From NCBI RefSeq assembly GCF_003335585.1, contig NZ_QBFD01000046.1, positions 1,183,246 to 1,247,245 of the forward strand: a stretch of 64,000 nucleotides of DNA, in the 5' to 3' direction. Made by a program: the position numbers and the translations under genes. The stretch comes from Sulfitobacter sp. DFL-14 (GTDB lineage Bacteria; Pseudomonadota; Alphaproteobacteria; Rhodobacterales; Rhodobacteraceae). Numbering within the stretch: the stretch's first letter is position 1; the number at the start of each line of letters is the position of its first letter. This document shows, piece after piece, positions 8,191 to 17,499 of this stretch. The notes beneath the pieces are model-generated. The model was given only the letters and a program-made list of their open reading frames with translations, was not told where the DNA came from and searched no databases.

Positions 8191-9642
8191 ATGCTCGACC
8201 TGATCAACGTCAGCTACGACACCCAGATCCCGAACAACGTCGGCCTGAGTGAGGACAAGAAGGTGCTCAAGGCGCTGGAAAAATGGCACCCCGGTTACAT
8301 CAACTGGTGGAATGACCTGATCCCGCAGAACTTTCAGGAATCCATGGTCTACCTGCGCACCGCCGTCAGCGTGGACCCGAAAGGCTGGGCCAAGTTCGAC
8401 TACGTCAAGATGCCCGAATACCGCTGGGGCGTGTTGCTGGCCCCCGCAGTCGAGGACCGCAAGATCCCCATGGGCGAACACTACGGCGAACCGGCATGGC
8501 AGGAAGTGCCCGGCGAATACCGCAACATGCTCAAACGCCTGATCGTGATCCAGGGCGACACGGAGCCGGGTTCGGTCGAACAGCAGCGCTTCCTCGGCCT
8601 GACTGCGCCGTCGCTTTACGACATGCGCAACCTCTTTCAGGTCAACGTGGAGGAGGGCCGTCACCTCTGGGCGATGGTCTATCTGCTGCAGAAATACTTT
8701 GGCCGCGATGGCCGCGAAGAGGCGGACGATCTGCTGGTCCGCTCCTCAGGCTCCGACGACAGCCCGCGCATGCTGGGGGCCTTCAACGAGGAAACGCCGG
8801 ATTGGCTGTCCTTCTTCATGTTCACCTATTTCACCGACCGTGACGGCAAGATGCAGCTGGAAAGCCTCGCGCAATCGGGGTTCGACCCGCTGTCGCGCAC
8901 CTGCCGCTTCATGCTGACCGAGGAAGCGCACCACATGTTCGTGGGCGAAACCGGCGTGGGCCGCACCATTCAGGCGACGCTGGAGGCGATGGCGAAACAC
9001 GGCATCACCGACCCCACCGACGTGGGCAAGATCCGCGATCTGGGTGTCATCGACCTGCCCACGATCCAGAAAAAGCTGAACCTGCATTACACCTTGTCGC
9101 TGGACCTGTTCGGGCAGGAGGTGTCGACCAACGCCGCCAATGCCTTCAACTCCGGCATCAAGGGGCGGTACATGGAGCAGCGGATCGACGACGATCACAA
9201 GCTGACCGGTGACACCTATCCCGTGACCTCCATCAAGGACGGCAAGATCGTGACGGAAGACGCCCCGGCGCTGACCGCCATCAACATGCGCCTGCGTGAC
9301 GATTATGTGCGCGATGCGGCAGGGGGTGTGGGCCGCTGGAACAAGCAGATCCAGAAGGCCGGGGTGGATTTCGAACTGAAGCTGCCGCATGAGGGCTTTC
9401 ACCGCCAGATCGGCGTGTTCAGCACCGTGGCCGTGGACCCCGATGGCCAGATCATCTCGGCCGAGGAATGGCACAAGCGCCGCGATGAATGGTTGCCGAC
9501 CAAGGCAGACGGTGATTTCATCCAGTCGCTGATGGTGCCTTGCTACGAACCGGGCAAATACGCCTCCTGGATCGCCGCACCCAAGGTCGGGATCGACAAC
9601 AAGCCGGGCGATTTCGAATATGTGAAGTTGCACATGGCCTGA
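8191..9642 (+). CDS. boxB: Benzoyl-CoA 2,3-epoxidase subunit B (BoxB)
   Basis: The protein has 483 residues (family about 475). The di-iron ligands fit EEGRH (E154/E155, H158) and TEEAHHM (E244/E245, H247/H248), the ferritin-like ExxH pairs of BoxB. It uses O2 and electrons from BoxA to make 2,3-epoxybenzoyl-CoA. ATG 8191 is preceded by AAGGAGA at 8178-8184; in-frame GTG codons further upstream fall in the inverted repeat and would encode a non-family extension. Order boxC-boxB-boxA is conserved in many box clusters. Confidence 0.96.
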   Translation: MLDLINVSYDTQIPNNVGLSEDKKVLKALEKWHPGYINWWNDLIPQNFQESMVYLRTAVSVDPKGWAKFDYVKMPEYRWGVLLAPAVEDRKIPMGEHYGEPAWQEVPGEYRNMLKRLIVIQGDTEPGSVEQQRFLGLTAPSLYDMRNLFQVNVEEGRHLWAMVYLLQKYFGRDGREEADDLLVRSSGSDDSPRMLGAFNEETPDWLSFFMFTYFTDRDGKMQLESLAQSGFDPLSRTCRFMLTEEAHHMFVGETGVGRTIQATLEAMAKHGITDPTDVGKIRDLGVIDLPTIQKKLNLHYTLSLDLFGQEVSTNAANAFNSGIKGRYMEQRIDDDHKLTGDTYPVTSIKDGKIVTEDAPALTAINMRLRDDYVRDAAGGVGRWNKQIQKAGVDFELKLPHEGFHRQIGVFSTVAVDPDGQIISAEEWHKRRDEWLPTKADGDFIQSLMVPCYEPGKYASWIAAPKVGIDNKPGDFEYVKLHMA

Positions 9643-9651
9643 TCGGCAGGG

Positions 9652-9711
9652 TGGGTTTCAAACCCAGCTTGCGGCAAGATCGAAAGGTGCGTGCCGGTCA
9701 CGCGCCTTTCG
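9652..9711 (+). other. Two hairpins between boxB and boxA
   Basis: A small hairpin TGGGTTT-C-AAACCCA occupies 9652-9666 right after the boxB stop. A larger 13-bp hairpin follows (9681-9693 pairing with 9699-9711, one wobble pair, 5-base loop). Neither has a T-run after it, so they look like intercistronic mRNA structures rather than terminators. Confidence 0.55.
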
Positions 9712-9760
9712 CACAGGAAGGACATGCCGCCCGACCAGCGGGCCGGAGGGGAGAGCGCAT

Positions 9761-10939
9761 ATGAACAAACCGGTCAAGCAACACCTGATTGATCCGGAAA
9801 TCTGCATCCGCTGCTACACCTGCGAGATGACCTGCCCGATCAATGCGATCACCCATGACGACAACAACGTCGTGGTCAACGCCGACATCTGCAACTTCTG
9901 CATGGATTGCATCCCGGTCTGCCCCACGGGTTCCATCGACGAATGGCGTGTGGTGCAGACGCCCTATACTCTGGAACAGCAGTTCGAATTCGAAGAACTG
10001 CCCGAGCAGGAAGACATCGAAGCCGCCCCCGCCAGCGGTGACGAGGAAGCGGTCGATCCGATTGCCGCCCTGCTGGCAGAAGCGCACAAGGGCGCGGGCG
10101 GCAAGGCCAAGGCCCCGCTCAGCGCGGGCAAGCCCACGGTCAACATGTACACGCTGGGCAAACCGGCGCGGATGAAGGTGCAGGGCAATTACCCGCTGAC
10201 GCGGGACCCCGACCATGATGTGCGTCACATCATCCTGGACCCCGGCGCGCTGCCCTTTCCGGTGCTGGAGGGGCAATCGGTCGGCATCATCCCCCCCGGC
10301 ACGGATGCAGAGGGCAAGCCGCATCTGCCCCGGCTTTATTCCATCTCCTCGCCCCGCGACGGCGAGCGGGCGGGCTATCACAACATCTCGCTCACGGTGA
10401 AGCGCGAGGACAAGGGCCTTGCCTCCAACTACCTCTGCGATCTGGAGCAGGGTGCGGAAGTCGAGGTTACCGGCCCCTTTGGTGCCACCTTCCTGATGCC
10501 CTCCACGGCGGAATCGCATCTGCTGCTGATCTGCACCGGCACCGGTTCCGCCCCGATGCGTGCCTTTACCATGCAGCGCCAGCGCAGCGGTGCGACGGGG
10601 GGCATGACCATGTTCTTTGGCGCGCGCACGCCCGACAGCCTGCCCTATTTCGGCCCGCTCAAGAAGGTGCCGGAAACCCTGTTGAAGCAACACCTTGTGT
10701 TCTCGCGCCAGCCGGATCAGGACAAGGAATATGTGCAGGACCGCATCCTGGCCGAGCAGGACAGGGTGGCGGAACTGCTTGAGGATGGCCGCACGCATAT
10801 CTACATCTGCGGGTTGCGCGGCATGGAGGAAGGGGTCGAACTGGCCCTGACCTCCATCGCGGAAAGCCTGGGCCAGCAATGGACCGCCCTGCGCGATGCC
10901 ATGCGTGAGGACGGGCGTTACCACGTGGAGACCTATTGA
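9761..10939 (+). CDS. boxA: Benzoyl-CoA 2,3-epoxidase reductase subunit A (BoxA)
   Basis: The protein has 392 residues. Two 4Fe-4S ferredoxin motifs lie at the N-terminus (C15, C18, C21, C25 and C44, C47, C50, C54). An acidic linker (EFEELPEQEDIE) is followed by a ferredoxin-NADP-reductase-like half with an RLYSIS FAD motif near residue 193 and CTGTGSAPMR, the NADP-binding glycine motif, near 259. It passes electrons from NADPH through FAD and the clusters to BoxB. The stop overlaps the next ATG by one base. Position and domain order match known BoxA proteins. Confidence 0.95.
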   Translation: MNKPVKQHLIDPEICIRCYTCEMTCPINAITHDDNNVVVNADICNFCMDCIPVCPTGSIDEWRVVQTPYTLEQQFEFEELPEQEDIEAAPASGDEEAVDPIAALLAEAHKGAGGKAKAPLSAGKPTVNMYTLGKPARMKVQGNYPLTRDPDHDVRHIILDPGALPFPVLEGQSVGIIPPGTDAEGKPHLPRLYSISSPRDGERAGYHNISLTVKREDKGLASNYLCDLEQGAEVEVTGPFGATFLMPSTAESHLLLICTGTGSAPMRAFTMQRQRSGATGGMTMFFGARTPDSLPYFGPLKKVPETLLKQHLVFSRQPDQDKEYVQDRILAEQDRVAELLEDGRTHIYICGLRGMEEGVELALTSIAESLGQQWTALRDAMREDGRYHVETY

Positions 10940-11361
10940 TGGCCGATCCCTTTATCCATCCTGTCAACGTCACCTGGGGTGACTGCGACCCGGCGCGCAT
11001 CGCCTATACCGCCCGTCTGCCCTATTTCGCGCTGGATGCGATCAACGCCTGGTGGGAGGCGCATCTGGGCGGTGACGGCTGGTTCCAGATGGAGATCGAC
11101 CGCAACGTCGGCACGCCTTTTGTCAGCCTGGCGATGGAGTTCCGCAGCCCGGTCACCCCGCGTCATACGCTGATGTGCGACACTTTCCCGACCCGGCTGG
11201 GCGATAAATCCATCAGTTTCGCGGTGAACGGATCCCAGGACGGCAAGCTGTGTTTCGAGGGGCGGTTCACCTGTGTATTCACCATCGCGGACCAGTTCAG
11301 GAGCCAGCCGGTGCCACCGGACCTTCGGGCCATCGTTGAGCCGCACATTCGTGCGAAATAA
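10939..11361 (+). CDS. Hotdog-fold acyl-CoA thioesterase (4-hydroxybenzoyl-CoA thioesterase-like)
   Basis: The protein has 140 residues, usual for single-domain hotdog thioesterases. The N-terminal VTWGDCDPARIAYTARLPYFALDA carries the catalytic Asp motif of the 4-hydroxybenzoyl-CoA thioesterase group (D-x-D-P-A-x-I-x-Y). It probably releases CoA from benzoyl-CoA or dead-end thioesters, preventing CoA depletion; substrate is inferred from context. ATG overlaps the boxA stop. The 3' end, including the TAA at 11359-11361, lies within a BoxR-type repeat. Confidence 0.88.
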   Translation: MADPFIHPVNVTWGDCDPARIAYTARLPYFALDAINAWWEAHLGGDGWFQMEIDRNVGTPFVSLAMEFRSPVTPRHTLMCDTFPTRLGDKSISFAVNGSQDGKLCFEGRFTCVFTIADQFRSQPVPPDLRAIVEPHIRAK

Positions 11362-11416
11362 TGCAGAATGCCCTGGCTGAGCCCTTGCCGGGGTGATCGA
11401 CTTGCGGAATAATGCA
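11352..11416. promoter_or_regulatory. Candidate BoxR autoregulatory operators
   Basis: TGCG-AAATAA-TGCA at 11352-11365 and TGCG-GAATAA-TGCA at 11403-11416 differ by one base and lie 51 bases apart, the second 23 bases before the boxR ATG. They match the TGCA-N6-TGCA pattern with one degenerate arm. The spacing would suit autoregulation by looping or paired dimers. Confidence 0.62.
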
Positions 11417-11438
11417 TTAATGTCTTTGATTGCGCCCC

Positions 11439-12326
11439 ATGGCTGATACGCAGGATGCCCCGGACCCCGGTGCCGCGCTGATCGCGCGCATGGCCGAACG
11501 GGTCGCCGCCGCCCGCAAGAAGCGGGGCCTGCCGCGCCGGGTGCTGTCGGACCTGTCGGGTGTCTCGCCCCGCTACCTCGCACAGCTTGAATCGGGCGAG
11601 GGCAACATTTCCATTCTGCTGCTGTCGCGCGTCGCGGCGGCGCTCGATCTCAAGGTCGAGGCGCTTTTGGCAGATGAAATCCCGATGGACCACGACGCAC
11701 AGCGCTTTGCGACCCTCTATCGCAATGCCCCGGCCGAGGTGCAGCACAAGGTCAGCGCCCTGCTGGCCCCGCGCGACCCCGGTCTGATGCGCGCCGGGCG
11801 GATCAGTCTGATCGGGTTGCGCGGCGCGGGCAAATCCACCCTTGGCCGCCTTGCAGGTGAAGCGCTGAAGATCCCCTTTGTCGAATTGAACGAGGATATC
11901 GAGAACGCGGCCGACATGCCCCTGGCAGAGGTTATGGCGTTCTACGGCGAGGACGGGTATCGCCGGTTGGAGGCGGAGGCGCTGGACCGCATTTCCACCG
12001 TACATGACCGCGTCATTATGGCTGTTGCGGGCGGCATCGTCGCGCAGAAAAACACCTATGACCGGCTGCGCGAACGGTTCCACACCGTCTGGATACGCAC
12101 CAGCCCGCCCGAGCACATGCAGCGCGTGCGCGCCCAGGGCGATGTGCGCCCGATGCAGGGCAATCCCGCAGCGATGGCGCACCTCAAGGAATTGCTGACG
12201 GCGCGCAGCCCGCTTTACGATCTGGCCGAGGCGCAGGTGAATACATCGAACCGGACCATCAGTTCCTCGCTGAACGATCTGCTGACCACCATCGCCCGGC
12301 ACAATTTCCTCGATCCGGTGACATGA
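11439..12326 (+). CDS. boxR: BoxR transcriptional regulator (XRE + shikimate-kinase-like domain)
   Basis: The protein has 295 residues. Residues 15-75 form an XRE helix-turn-helix (KKRGLPRRVLSDLSGVSPRYLAQLESGEGN). From about residue 120 a shikimate-kinase-like domain begins, with Walker A GLRGAGKSTLGR near residue 128. This fusion is diagnostic of BoxR/BzdR, repressors that sense benzoyl-CoA through the kinase-like domain. ATG 11439 gives a normal N-terminus; a TTG three codons upstream is possible. The stop overlaps the next start (ATGA). Candidate operators lie just upstream and before boxC and the ligase. Confidence 0.93.
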   Translation: MADTQDAPDPGAALIARMAERVAAARKKRGLPRRVLSDLSGVSPRYLAQLESGEGNISILLLSRVAAALDLKVEALLADEIPMDHDAQRFATLYRNAPAEVQHKVSALLAPRDPGLMRAGRISLIGLRGAGKSTLGRLAGEALKIPFVELNEDIENAADMPLAEVMAFYGEDGYRRLEAEALDRISTVHDRVIMAVAGGIVAQKNTYDRLRERFHTVWIRTSPPEHMQRVRAQGDVRPMQGNPAAMAHLKELLTARSPLYDLAEAQVNTSNRTISSSLNDLLTTIARHNFLDPVT

Positions 12327-12835
12327 GCCAGGCGGCGCTGACCGCAGGGCTTCAGGATGTGTTCTGGCGGCGCGGCGAGGCGCTGCTGTTTCATCATACA
12401 AACCCCTGGGAGCTGGACGAGGCACTGACCGCCTGGGGCTATGACATGGGCCCCTGCGAAGCGCAGGATCTGCTGGGTCTGGACAGGGTGCTGGCGCGCG
12501 GGCCGGACCGCGAGGTGCCGATCCTGCCGCGCATGGTGGCAGAGGGGCGCATGGGCAAGCAGGGCGGCGTGGGCTATTACCGCTATCCCGGTGGCGGCGG
12601 TGCCGTGATCGACCCGCTGATCGAGGATCTGATCCTGGAAGAAGCCTGGTTTGCCAGGGTCACACGATCCGAATTGAGCGATGCGGTCCTTGTCGCGGAG
12701 ATGCATGCGGCGCTGCTGGCGGCGTGCCGCATGTTGCTGGCGCAGGGGGTGCCGCGCGCGGCCCTTGCCATGGCGCTGGCAAAGGGGCTGCATCTGCCGC
12801 AGGGCCGTGCCTCTGAACTGTCGGACCTTGCCTGA
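12323..12835 (+). CDS. Stand-alone 3-hydroxyacyl-CoA dehydrogenase C-terminal-like protein
   Basis: The protein has 170 residues and resembles only the helical C-terminal domains of 3-hydroxyacyl-CoA dehydrogenases: WGYDMGPCEAQDLLGLD (compare FGMPMGPFELxDLxGLD), then EGRMGKQGGVGYYRYPGG, then a second helical repeat. The NAD-binding Rossmann domain with GxGxxG and catalytic His is absent, and no room for it exists upstream because boxR is directly overlapped (ATGA). It may be a non-catalytic partner, a remnant, or a CoA-binding accessory. No role in benzoate degradation is established. Translation is coupled to boxR. Confidence 0.6.
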   Translation: MSQAALTAGLQDVFWRRGEALLFHHTNPWELDEALTAWGYDMGPCEAQDLLGLDRVLARGPDREVPILPRMVAEGRMGKQGGVGYYRYPGGGGAVIDPLIEDLILEEAWFARVTRSELSDAVLVAEMHAALLAACRMLLAQGVPRAALAMALAKGLHLPQGRASELSDLA

Positions 12836-12848
12836 CGGCAGTGCCGGT

Positions 12849-13976
12849 TCAGGTCAGGACAGCTGCGTCGCGCAACCGGGCAATGGCGGCATCATCATAG
12901 CCGAGGTCGCGCAGGGTCGCCTCGGTATCAGATCCCGGGGCCGGGGGGCTTTGCAGATCGTCTGGCGTGCTGCGCGAAAACCGGGGCGCCGGGGCGGCCT
13001 GGGTGACCCCGGCCACTTCGGTAAAGGTGCCGCGCGCCGCCATCTGCGGATGTTCGGGGGCTTCGGACCAGGTCAGGACGGGGGTTGCACAGGCATCGGT
13101 GCCGTCGAAAATGGCAGCCCATTCGTCGCGGATCTTGCGCCTGAAGACCTCGGCATAGGCCGCGCGCCTTTCGGGCCAGGCGGCGCTGTCCATCTGGCTG
13201 GCCATATGATCCTGCGGCAGGCCGGCAAGGCGCACCAGTTCCGCAAAGAACTGTGGTTCCAGCGGACCAACCGCGAGGAATTTTCCGTCTGCACATTCAT
13301 AGGTCCGGTAAAAGGGCGCGCCGCCATCCAGCAGGTTGGCCTCGCGCGTTTCGGACCATTGGCCGCGTGCGATAAAGGCATGCACCAGCGCCATCATCGC
13401 GGATGCGCCATCGACCATCGCGGCGTCAATCACCTGACCCTTGCCGGATGTCTGCCGCTCAAAAAGGGCGGCCATGATGCCAAACAACAGGAACATCGTG
13501 CCGCCGCCGTAATCGGCCCCGATGTTGAGCGGCGGCATCGGGGTGCCGTCCGCAGCACCGGTGGCCTGCAGAAATCCGGTAAGCCCCAGATAGTTGATGT
13601 CATGCCCGGCCGTCTGCGCCAGCGGCCCGTCCTGGCCCCAGCCCGTCATCCGGCCAAAGACAAGGCCCGGGTTCCGCGCCAGACACTCCGCCGGTCCCAG
13701 CCCCATCCGCTCCATCACGCCGGGGCGGAACCCTTCGATCAGCACGTCGGCACGCGCGATCATGGACATCGCCACGGCGCGCCCCTCGTCTGATTTGAGG
13801 TTCAGCGCAACTGATCGTTTGCCGCGGTTGTTGATGTCGGTCGGATCGGCCGGGCCGGATTTGCGGGTGATCAACGTGACCTCCGCCCCGAGGTCGGCCA
13901 GCAGCTGGCCCGCCAGCGGGGCGGGGCCAAGCCCTTGCATCTCCACGACCTTCAGCCCTTTGAGTGGTCCGCTCAT
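12849..13976 (-). CDS. Alpha-methylacyl-CoA racemase (CoA-transferase family III)
   Basis: The protein has 375 residues with the CaiB/BaiF fold. It keeps racemase residues: GHDINYLGLTG (His near 124), NIGADYGGG (Asp near 154) and the FYRTYECADGKFLAVG segment with the conserved Glu. CoA-transferases of this fold lack that set, so racemase is preferred. It interconverts (2R)- and (2S)-methylacyl-CoAs, allowing beta-oxidation of branched chains. The gene converges on the box operon (13-base gap) and lies 38 bases downstream of leuA on the same strand, possibly read through from it. Confidence 0.85.
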   Translation of the reverse strand: MSGPLKGLKVVEMQGLGPAPLAGQLLADLGAEVTLITRKSGPADPTDINNRGKRSVALNLKSDEGRAVAMSMIARADVLIEGFRPGVMERMGLGPAECLARNPGLVFGRMTGWGQDGPLAQTAGHDINYLGLTGFLQATGAADGTPMPPLNIGADYGGGTMFLLFGIMAALFERQTSGKGQVIDAAMVDGASAMMALVHAFIARGQWSETREANLLDGGAPFYRTYECADGKFLAVGPLEPQFFAELVRLAGLPQDHMASQMDSAAWPERRAAYAEVFRRKIRDEWAAIFDGTDACATPVLTWSEAPEHPQMAARGTFTEVAGVTQAAPAPRFSRSTPDDLQSPPAPGSDTEATLRDLGYDDAAIARLRDAAVLT

Positions 13977-14014
13977 CCTGTCCTCCGGCCGGGTGGATAC
14001 CTTGTCGTCCGCGC

Positions 14015-15580
<1,566 letters not shown>

Positions 15581-15612
15581 GTCGGGTTCTCTCTGTTCTG
15601 CTGTAAATCCAT

Positions 15613-15662
15613 GGCGCGTCACCATCCCTCTGAGCGGACGCGCCGGATGGCACGCTCAGAGG
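15613..15662 (-). promoter_or_regulatory. leuA attenuator: alternative RNA stems
   Basis: On the minus strand, a 10-bp stem pairs 15653-15662 with 15627-15636 and begins inside the leader-peptide stop region. A second 8-bp stem pairs 15637-15644, which is in the loop of the first, with 15613-15620. The two cannot form together as simple hairpins. A ribosome stalled at the leader Leu codons would favour the second. No long T-run follows, so the read-out may be Rho-dependent or translational. Confidence 0.6.
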
Positions 15663-15742
15663 CGGATTAGCAGCAGCAGGTTGGCACGCAGCAGTGCCGC
15701 GCAGGGGCGCGGCAGGGTCGGGATATGGGCGGCGTGTGTCAT
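15656..15742 (-). CDS. leu leader peptide (LeuL-type)
   Basis: A 28-codon ORF ends in TGA at 15656. It is rich in leucine: LLRANLLLLIRL at its end, including four consecutive Leu codons (CTG CTG CTG CTA) just before the attenuator stem. That arrangement is typical of ribosome-mediated attenuation of leuA. No Shine-Dalgarno sequence precedes the ATG at 15742, and a TATAAA element (minus strand, 15755-15750) sits only 7 bases upstream, so the transcript may begin at or next to the AUG (leaderless). Confidence 0.7.
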   Translation of the reverse strand: MTHAAHIPTLPRPCAALLRANLLLLIRL

Positions 15743-15755
15743 GCCGCTATTTATA

Positions 15756-16048
15756 CGCCGCGTTTTTCAAATGGAAAGGGGGCAATGTCACCAAGCGGAG
15801 GAATCAAGCTGTGCAGCACGGCCAGAAAGGATGAACAGTTGGCGTGAAGGGGGGATTTTGCACCCTCTGCCAAGCCACGCCCGGCCTGTGTAATGCGTTA
15901 TTCCGCGCCGCGTACAGGTCCGGAACGCCCTCCAGGTCGGGCGATGCCCGGCCTGCGCCTGATGTCACGCAGGGGTCGCTTTTACCTTCGGATCAATGGA
16001 GCGCAGGAAGGCCAAAGTCATCCGGCCTTCGACAGCCTCCCTCAACCC
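15756..16048. other. Gene-free spacer upstream of the leu leader
   Basis: About 290 bases between the leuA leader promoter region and the end of the ABM gene. I find no convincing coding region, RNA gene or strong terminator on either strand. Confidence 0.5.
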
Positions 16049-16393
16049 TCAGTCATGCGCCGCGCGGCTGTCTTGCGGGGCCTCGGCGCGGTCGAACATG
16101 CCATAATCGCGGATCACATGGGCGATGCGCAGATGATAATCGGTAAAGATTCCGTCCCGCCCCTTCGCCTGCGCCCCGCGATGTGCCGTCAGCTTGCGCC
16201 AGCGCGCAACGGCGGCCTCATCCTCGAAAAACGACAGCGACAGCAGCTTGTCCGGGTTCGTCAGGCTCTGGAACCGCTCGACAGAGATGAACCCCTCGAC
16301 CTCGTCCACCAGCGGGCGCATCGCGGCGGCGATGTCGAGGTAATCCTGGCGGCGATCCGGGTGCGGCATGACTTCGAAGATGACAGCGATCAT
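16049..16393 (-). CDS. Antibiotic biosynthesis monooxygenase (ABM) domain protein
   Basis: The protein has 114 residues with a ferredoxin-like ABM fold: MIAVIFEVMPHPDRRQDYLDIAAAMRPLVDEVEGFISVERF at the start and LSLSFFEDEAAVARWR later. Such small dimers act as cofactor-free monooxygenases, haem-degrading enzymes or unknown-function proteins; none can be chosen here. Its start overlaps the stop of the upstream NIPSNAP gene (ATGA), so both form a coupled two-gene unit under a divergent ArsR-type regulator. Confidence 0.82.
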   Translation of the reverse strand: MIAVIFEVMPHPDRRQDYLDIAAAMRPLVDEVEGFISVERFQSLTNPDKLLSLSFFEDEAAVARWRKLTAHRGAQAKGRDGIFTDYHLRIAHVIRDYGMFDRAEAPQDSRAAHD

Positions 16394-16713
16394 GTGGCGG
16401 CTCCATGCGGGCTGGAGGCCAGTTTCAGAAACGTCCGCTCCTCGCGCAAGAGGAATTTCTCCGACTGGGCGAAAGCATAGTTTTCCCGGCCCAGCGGGTC
16501 TTCGGCCAGCCGGGCGCGGTATTCCTCATAGGCGGCCAGGCTGGGAATGTTGTAGATGCCATAGGCAAGGGTCGATGACCCCTCATGCGGGGCAAAATAG
16601 CCGATCAGGTCGGCGCCGCAGCGCGGAATCGCCTGACCCCAGTTGCGGGCGTATTGGCGGAATTGATCGTGTTTGGTAGGGTCGATTTCATATTTGATGA
16701 TACAGGTCAGCAT
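16390..16713 (-). CDS. NIPSNAP family protein
   Basis: The protein has 107 residues. MLTCIIKYEIDPTKHDQFRQYARNWGQAIPRCGADLIGYFAPHEG begins a NIPSNAP dimeric alpha/beta-barrel (ABM-related) domain, with a YNIPSLAAYEEYRARLAEDP segment in the middle. Function is unknown. Start ATG at 16713 follows AAGGAC on the minus strand. It overlaps the downstream ABM gene by four bases. The promoter is shared, divergently, with the ArsR-type gene at 16786. Confidence 0.82.
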   Translation of the reverse strand: MLTCIIKYEIDPTKHDQFRQYARNWGQAIPRCGADLIGYFAPHEGSSTLAYGIYNIPSLAAYEEYRARLAEDPLGRENYAFAQSEKFLLREERTFLKLASSPHGAAT

Positions 16714-16766
16714 GGGGTGTCCTTCATGTTTGCACCTCCGGTCTAGCCTATTGAACGCACCCAATG

Positions 16767-16784
16767 CTTCGACTAGGGTCGAAG
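16767..16784. promoter_or_regulatory. Palindromic candidate operator of the ArsR-type regulator
   Basis: CTTCGAC-TAGG-GTCGAAG is a perfect 7-bp palindrome ending one base before the regulator ATG and 54 bases from the divergent NIPSNAP start. It is the only strong palindrome in the 72-base intergenic space. Binding would repress the regulator itself and possibly the divergent pair. Confidence 0.55.
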
Positions 16785-16785
16785 T

Positions 16786-17484
16786 ATGAAAGAAGGCCCT
16801 GACATATCCCGCATTGCAGCCCTGATCGGTGATCCGGCGCGCGCCAATATCCTGGGCGCGCTGATGAGCGGCAAGGCCCTGACCGCCACTGAACTGGCGG
16901 CAGAGGCGGGGGTGACCGTGCAGACCGCCAGCACCCATCTGGCCAAGCTGGAGGCCGGCAGGCTGATCGCCCACCGCAAGTCCGGGCGGCACAAGTATTT
17001 CACCCTTGCCGGTACCGAGGTCGGCCATGCGCTGGAGGCATTGATGGGTCTTGCGGCGGGGGCGGGCCACCTGCGCACCCGGACCGGGCCGCGCGATCTG
17101 GCCCTGCGCGAGGCGCGCGTCTGCTACAACCATCTGGCCGGGGAACGGGGCATCGCGCTCTATCAGGGGTTGCTGGCCCGTGGCGCGATTGCCGAAGACG
17201 GGTCTGCGCTGATCCTCACCGAAGAGGGCAATGCCTTGCTGGCGGATTTCGGCGTTGATGTCGCGGCGCTGCAAAAGGGCCGCGTGCCGATGTGCCGGCC
17301 CTGCCTGGACTGGAGCGCGCGGCGCAATCATCTGGCAGGCGCGGTCGGACGGGCGATGCTGGCGCGGATGCAGGTGCTGGGCTGGTGCAAAAGGGTCGAG
17401 GGCACCCGCGTGATCGACTTCAGCGCAGCGGGGCGCGCGGCATTCGATGGCCGGTTCGGGGTGTCGGGCGCAGCGGCATCCTGA
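16786..17484 (+). CDS. ArsR-type winged-helix transcriptional regulator
   Basis: The protein has 232 residues. Residues 1-75 form a winged helix (LIGDPARANILGALMSGKALTATELAAEAGVTVQTASTHLAKL), typical of ArsR-family sensors. A longer C-terminal half contains CRPCLDWSARRNHLAG, a conserved Cys-x-x-Cys region seen in this ArsR subgroup; it could bind metal or sense redox state (inference). No clear Shine-Dalgarno site precedes the ATG because the operator palindrome occupies that space. It is divergent from the NIPSNAP/ABM pair, which is the most likely target. Confidence 0.88.
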   Translation: MKEGPDISRIAALIGDPARANILGALMSGKALTATELAAEAGVTVQTASTHLAKLEAGRLIAHRKSGRHKYFTLAGTEVGHALEALMGLAAGAGHLRTRTGPRDLALREARVCYNHLAGERGIALYQGLLARGAIAEDGSALILTEEGNALLADFGVDVAALQKGRVPMCRPCLDWSARRNHLAGAVGRAMLARMQVLGWCKRVEGTRVIDFSAAGRAAFDGRFGVSGAAAS

Positions 17485-17499
17485 CCGGCCGGCAGCAAA

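Noticed and set aside
6889..8664. 591-codon minus-strand open frame across boxC and boxB
   Set aside because: It runs antisense through two clearly conserved box genes and their intervening hairpin; composition is artefactual.
15893..16480. 195-codon plus-strand frame over the ABM and NIPSNAP genes
   Set aside because: The minus-strand genes have family signatures and an ATGA overlap; the plus-strand translation looks like antisense.
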